Source: Lentzea aerocolonigenes
GTDB lineage: Bacteria > Actinomycetota > Actinomycetes > Mycobacteriales > Pseudonocardiaceae
Assembly: GCF_000974445.1 (NCBI RefSeq)
Contig: NZ_BBOJ01000036.1
Coordinates: 1 to 64,000 of the forward strand
DNA length: 64,000 nt
Direction: 5' to 3'
Shown here one piece after another: positions 61,167-64,000 of this stretch. How positions within the stretch are numbered: the first letter of the stretch is position 1; the number at the start of each line of letters is the position of its first letter. A program made the translations under genes and the position numbers. A model generated the notes under the pieces. That model searched no databases, was not told the origin of the DNA, and worked only from the letters and a program-made list of their open reading frames with translations.

Positions 61167-61632
61167 ACTGGTCAAGTTCGCCCTGGTAGGGGGCACCTGC
61201 TTCGTGATCGACACGGTCCTGTTCTTCGGGATCAAGACGGTCGTCCTGCCCAACAACCCGGTGACGGCGAAGATCATCGCGACCCTGGTCGCCACGATCG
61301 TGTCGTACGTCCTCAACCGGGAGTGGTCGTTCCGCACCCGCGGCGGCCGCGAGCGGCATCACGAAGCAGCACTGTTCTTCCTGGTCAACGGCATCGGCAT
61401 CGTGCTGAACTCGGCACCGCTGTACGTCGCGCGGTACCTGTTCCACCTGCAGGAGCCGCACGTGTCACGGCTCACCGAGGAGATCTCGGACTTCCTGAGC
61501 GCGCAGATCATCGGCACGCTGATCGCGATGGCCTTCCGCTGGTACGGCTACAAGACGTGGGTGTTCCCCGAGGAGAACGTCCGCGGTCGTGACCGGTCCA
61601 TCGAGGAGGAGAAGGAGCTCGGCCACTCCTGA
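61096..61632 (+). CDS. GtrA-family membrane protein
   Basis: A 178-residue four-helix GtrA protein, a tandem copy of the preceding gene: ALKHRELVKFALVGGTCFVIDTVLFFGIK, SYVLNREWSFRTRGGRERHHEAALFFLVNGIG and YKTWVFPEE. An acidic/basic tail follows. The homologue Rv3277 also lies next to purK. Likely part of envelope polysaccharide export. GTG 61096. Confidence 0.93.
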   Translation: MSLAETVVSRFPEPIRSIALKHRELVKFALVGGTCFVIDTVLFFGIKTVVLPNNPVTAKIIATLVATIVSYVLNREWSFRTRGGRERHHEAALFFLVNGIGIVLNSAPLYVARYLFHLQEPHVSRLTEEISDFLSAQIIGTLIAMAFRWYGYKTWVFPEENVRGRDRSIEEEKELGHS

Positions 61633-61636
61633 CTGT

Positions 61637-62911
61637 TCAGCGCGGCGTGCTCGGCGTCTTCCACGGAATGCCGACCACGTCCTGAGCCTTCGGCACCGGC
61701 AGGAACACCGCGAACGTCGCCGGGCGGGCCGTCGACAGCTCCAGCCGCCCGCCGTCCGCGTCGACCAGCGCCCGTGCGAGCGCCAGCCCCACCCCCGTCG
61801 AGCCGCCACCGGAGACACCGCGCTCGAAGATGTGCGCCGCGAGCTCGTCGGGCACGCCTGAACCGCCGTCGCTCACCTCTACGACGACCGTGCCCTCCTC
61901 GCTGCGCGCCGAGAGCACCACAGAGCCCTCGCCGTGGCGCAGGGCGTTGTCCAGCAGCACACCGATGGCCTCGCGCAGGCGCGCGGGCGTGACGCGGGCG
62001 AGCAGGCCGTCCGGGACGCGGACGCGCAGCGCCCTGCCCTGGCTCTTCACCTGCTCGCGCCACTCCTCGGCGATGGCGTTCAGCGCCGGCCGCAGCTCGA
62101 CCGGTTCGGCACCGACAGCCCGGGCCGCGCGGGCGGCGGCGAGCAGCTCGTCCAGCACCGCGGCCAGGCGTTCGGCCTGTTCGAGGGCCGCGCGGGCTTC
62201 GGCCGCGGTGTCCGGTTCCGGGTGTTCGGCCAGGGCTTCGAGACGCAGTTGCAGCGCGGTCAGGCGGCTGCGCAGCTGGTGGGAGACGTCGCCGACGAGC
62301 TCCCGTTCGCGTTGGACGAGCCGGGCCAGCGCCGTCGCCGAGGTGTCGAGCGCCTCGGAGACCGCGTCCAGTTCCTCGATGTGGTAGCGCTGGTCGTCGG
62401 CGCGGAAGTCGCCTGCGCCCAGGCGGGACGCACGGGCCGCCACGTGGACCAGCGGACGGGCAAGCGTTTGCGCGGTCACCAGCGCCACGACCGTGCCGGT
62501 GCCCACGGACAGCGCGAGCAGGAGTAGGACGAGGCCCGCCACCTGGGCCTGGTTGGTGCGCATCGTGCCGGACGGGATCTCCAGCCGCACGGTGCCCTGC
62601 TGCGCGATCGGCAGTTCTGCGCTGAGCGGATCGTCTCCGGGTGAGGGACCGGTGACGGTGGTGGCGCCACCGAAGGTCACGGTGAGGCGGCCGTCGGTCG
62701 GAATGGCGAACTTGACGGCCTCGATGTCGATGCTCTGCCTGTTGGCGAGCTGGTCGTCGAGGGCCGTCGCGATGCGCTGCGCGCTTTCGGTGAGGGCGCC
62801 GCGGGCGTTGTCCTCGACGAGCGTCAGCGCGGAGTAGCCGAGCGGGAGCCCGAGGACGATGCCCGTGACGGCGACGGCGAGCAGGATCGCCCGCAGGATC
62901 CGGCGGCGCAT
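61637..62911 (-). CDS. Sensor histidine kinase
   Basis: A 424-residue membrane kinase. Helix at about 7-27, extracellular sensor about 28-123, second helix about 124-146, HAMP (ARPLVHVAARASRLGAGDF), phosphoacceptor His211 in VGDVSHQLRSRLTAL, N box GVLLDNALRHG, G1 VSDGGSGVP and G2 GGGSTGVGLALARALV. It phosphorylates the response regulator encoded upstream; signal unknown. ATG 62911 overlaps the regulator stop (ATGA). Confidence 0.96.
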   Translation of the reverse strand: MRRRILRAILLAVAVTGIVLGLPLGYSALTLVEDNARGALTESAQRIATALDDQLANRQSIDIEAVKFAIPTDGRLTVTFGGATTVTGPSPGDDPLSAELPIAQQGTVRLEIPSGTMRTNQAQVAGLVLLLLALSVGTGTVVALVTAQTLARPLVHVAARASRLGAGDFRADDQRYHIEELDAVSEALDTSATALARLVQRERELVGDVSHQLRSRLTALQLRLEALAEHPEPDTAAEARAALEQAERLAAVLDELLAAARAARAVGAEPVELRPALNAIAEEWREQVKSQGRALRVRVPDGLLARVTPARLREAIGVLLDNALRHGEGSVVLSARSEEGTVVVEVSDGGSGVPDELAAHIFERGVSGGGSTGVGLALARALVDADGGRLELSTARPATFAVFLPVPKAQDVVGIPWKTPSTPR

Positions 62912-63585
62912 CAGTCTGCGTTGAAGCGGAAACCGCGGCCGCGCACGGTCGCGATGCGGCGCTCGGCCGAGTTGGGCGTGCCGTCACAGAGCTTCCGGCG
63001 CAGCCACGACATGTGCATGTCGAGCGTCTTGCTGCCCTTGAGGTCCGGGTCGTTCCACACCTCGGAGAGGATCTCGTCGCGGCTCACGACCTGCCCCGCG
63101 CGCTGGATCAGCACCTTGAGCAGCTCGAACTCCTTGTTCGCGAGCTGGATCTCACCGCCGTCGACCGTGACGCGACGGGCGGCCAGGTCGACGCGCACAC
63201 CGTTGACCTCCAGCGTTCCGGGTGCGCGGCGGCGCAGCAGGGCCCGGATGCGGGCCATCAGCTCGGCGAGGCGGAACGGCTTGGCGACGTAGTCGTCCGC
63301 GCCCGCGTCGAGCCCGACCACGAAGTCGACCTCGTCCGCACGGGCCGTGAGCATCAGCACGGGTATGCCCCTGCCGTTCTGACGGAGTCTGCGGCACACC
63401 TCCAGCCCGTCCATGCCGGGCAGTCCGAGATCCAGCACCAGCAGGTCGATGCCCCCGGCGATGGCGGCTTCGAACGCACTCGGCCCGTCCCCCACGACCT
63501 GCACTGAATAACCCTCCCGCGTCAACGCGCGGGAGAGAGGTTCCGCGATGGCCGGATCGTCCTCGGCCAACAAGACCACGCTCAC
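62911..63585 (-). CDS. OmpR-family response regulator
   Basis: A 224-residue regulator. Receiver domain with acidic pair Asp9/Asp10, phospho-Asp52 in VLDLGLPGMDG, Thr80 and Lys102 in VAKPF; C-terminal winged helix with LLKVLIQRAGQVVSRDEILSEVW and KTLDMHMSWLRRKL and RGRGFRFNAD. It controls genes in response to the partner kinase. GTG 63585 gives the expected receiver start; longer frames reach into the divergent gene. Confidence 0.97.
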   Translation of the reverse strand: MSVVLLAEDDPAIAEPLSRALTREGYSVQVVGDGPSAFEAAIAGGIDLLVLDLGLPGMDGLEVCRRLRQNGRGIPVLMLTARADEVDFVVGLDAGADDYVAKPFRLAELMARIRALLRRRAPGTLEVNGVRVDLAARRVTVDGGEIQLANKEFELLKVLIQRAGQVVSRDEILSEVWNDPDLKGSKTLDMHMSWLRRKLCDGTPNSAERRIATVRGRGFRFNAD

Positions 63586-63616
63586 GGCCACAGCGTATTC
63601 GTGGAACGATCGCCGC

Positions 63617-64000
63617 GTGTCACGCCACGATGCTGATCTCGAACTCGCCCTCCGCCTCGCCGACGCCGCCGACGCGATCACCGCGACCCGCTTCCGCGCC
63701 CACGACCTCGCCGTCGAGCGCAAGCCGGACCGCACGCCCGTCACCGATGCCGACGTCGCGGTCGAGGACGCGGTCCGGGCCGTGCTGGCGACCGAACGCC
63801 CCGACGACGTCGTGATGGGTGAGGAACGCGGCGGCACCCTCGAGGCCTCCCGCGTCTGGGTGCTCGACCCGATCGACGGCACCAAGAACTTCCTGCGCGG
63901 CGTGCCGATCTGGGCGTCGCTGATCGCCCTGGTCGTGGACGGCACGCCGGTCGTCGGCGTCGTGTCGGCACCCGCGCTGGGCCGCCGCTGGTGGGCCGCG
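63617..64000 (+). CDS. Inositol-monophosphatase-family phosphatase, possibly histidinol-phosphatase (5' part)
   Basis: A frame open from GTG 63617 to the right edge, 128 codons. DLELALRLADAADAITATRF, KPDRTPVTDADVAVED, GEERGG with Glu70 and WVLDPIDGTKNF with Asp84 and Asp87 are the metal-binding signature of IMPase-like phosphatases. The short N-terminus and DxxTPVTDADxAVE fit actinobacterial HisN, which completes histidine synthesis, but the C-terminal part is missing. Starts 31 bases from the divergent response regulator. Confidence 0.88.
   Translation, partial: MSRHDADLELALRLADAADAITATRFRAHDLAVERKPDRTPVTDADVAVEDAVRAVLATERPDDVVMGEERGGTLEASRVWVLDPIDGTKNFLRGVPIWASLIALVVDGTPVVGVVSAPALGRRWWAA

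Overview
The window is GC-rich actinomycete chromosome. GTG and TTG start codons are frequent, stop and start codons often overlap (ATGA, GTGA) and many genes seem to lack leaders. Gene content points to the Pseudonocardiales (DUF397, WhiB, F420 genes, LCP proteins, a TobH-like protein), perhaps near Lentzea or Saccharothrix. That placement is an inference from gene content; no ribosomal RNA is present. The core matches the Mycobacterium tuberculosis Rv3255c-Rv3277 neighbourhood: manA, TobH-like, manB, DUF3499, metallopeptidase-like, whiB, fbiA, fbiB, manC, wbbL, rmlD, LCP, TIGR03089, then fadE25-purE-purK and GtrA.

Left arm (1-18.3 kb): accessory genes. A group II intron runs off the left edge on the minus strand and appears to sit antisense in the 3' end of an XRE regulator, just before its DUF397 partner. 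S-adenosylhomocysteine hydrolase follows, then a large membrane protein with alpha/beta-hydrolase motifs, a lipoprotein, two MDR oxidoreductases each beside a divergent regulator (HxlR, WYL), GNAT, TetR, a DUF2975/XRE pair, a MutL-like reactivase opposite a P-loop protein, an amino-acid permease with MarR, and a cation-efflux protein.

Middle (18.3-48 kb): envelope sugars and cofactor F420. manA, manB and manC take fructose-6-P to GDP-mannose; rmlB and rmlD complete dTDP-rhamnose; wbbL and at least six other glycosyltransferases use such donors; two LCP proteins probably attach finished glycans to the wall. fbiA, fbiB and a NUDIX gene belong to F420 synthesis. A roughly 600-base gap at 23.2-23.8 kb holds a GAGGC-rich tract, a 154-base nested palindrome and a 10-base tandem repeat that runs into the stop codon of a 1053-residue glycosyltransferase.

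Right arm (48-64 kb): DoxX, a META lipoprotein, an ArsR/SRPBCC pair with two operator dyads, a RelA/SpoT-domain protein, fadE25-purE-purK, two gene fragments, a GntR-controlled ABC exporter, a degenerate GGDEF-like protein, a sigma factor fused to an anti-sigma-like zinc finger, membrane helices and a long Pro-rich extracellular part, two tandem GtrA proteins, a two-component system and the start of an inositol-monophosphatase-family gene cut by the right edge.
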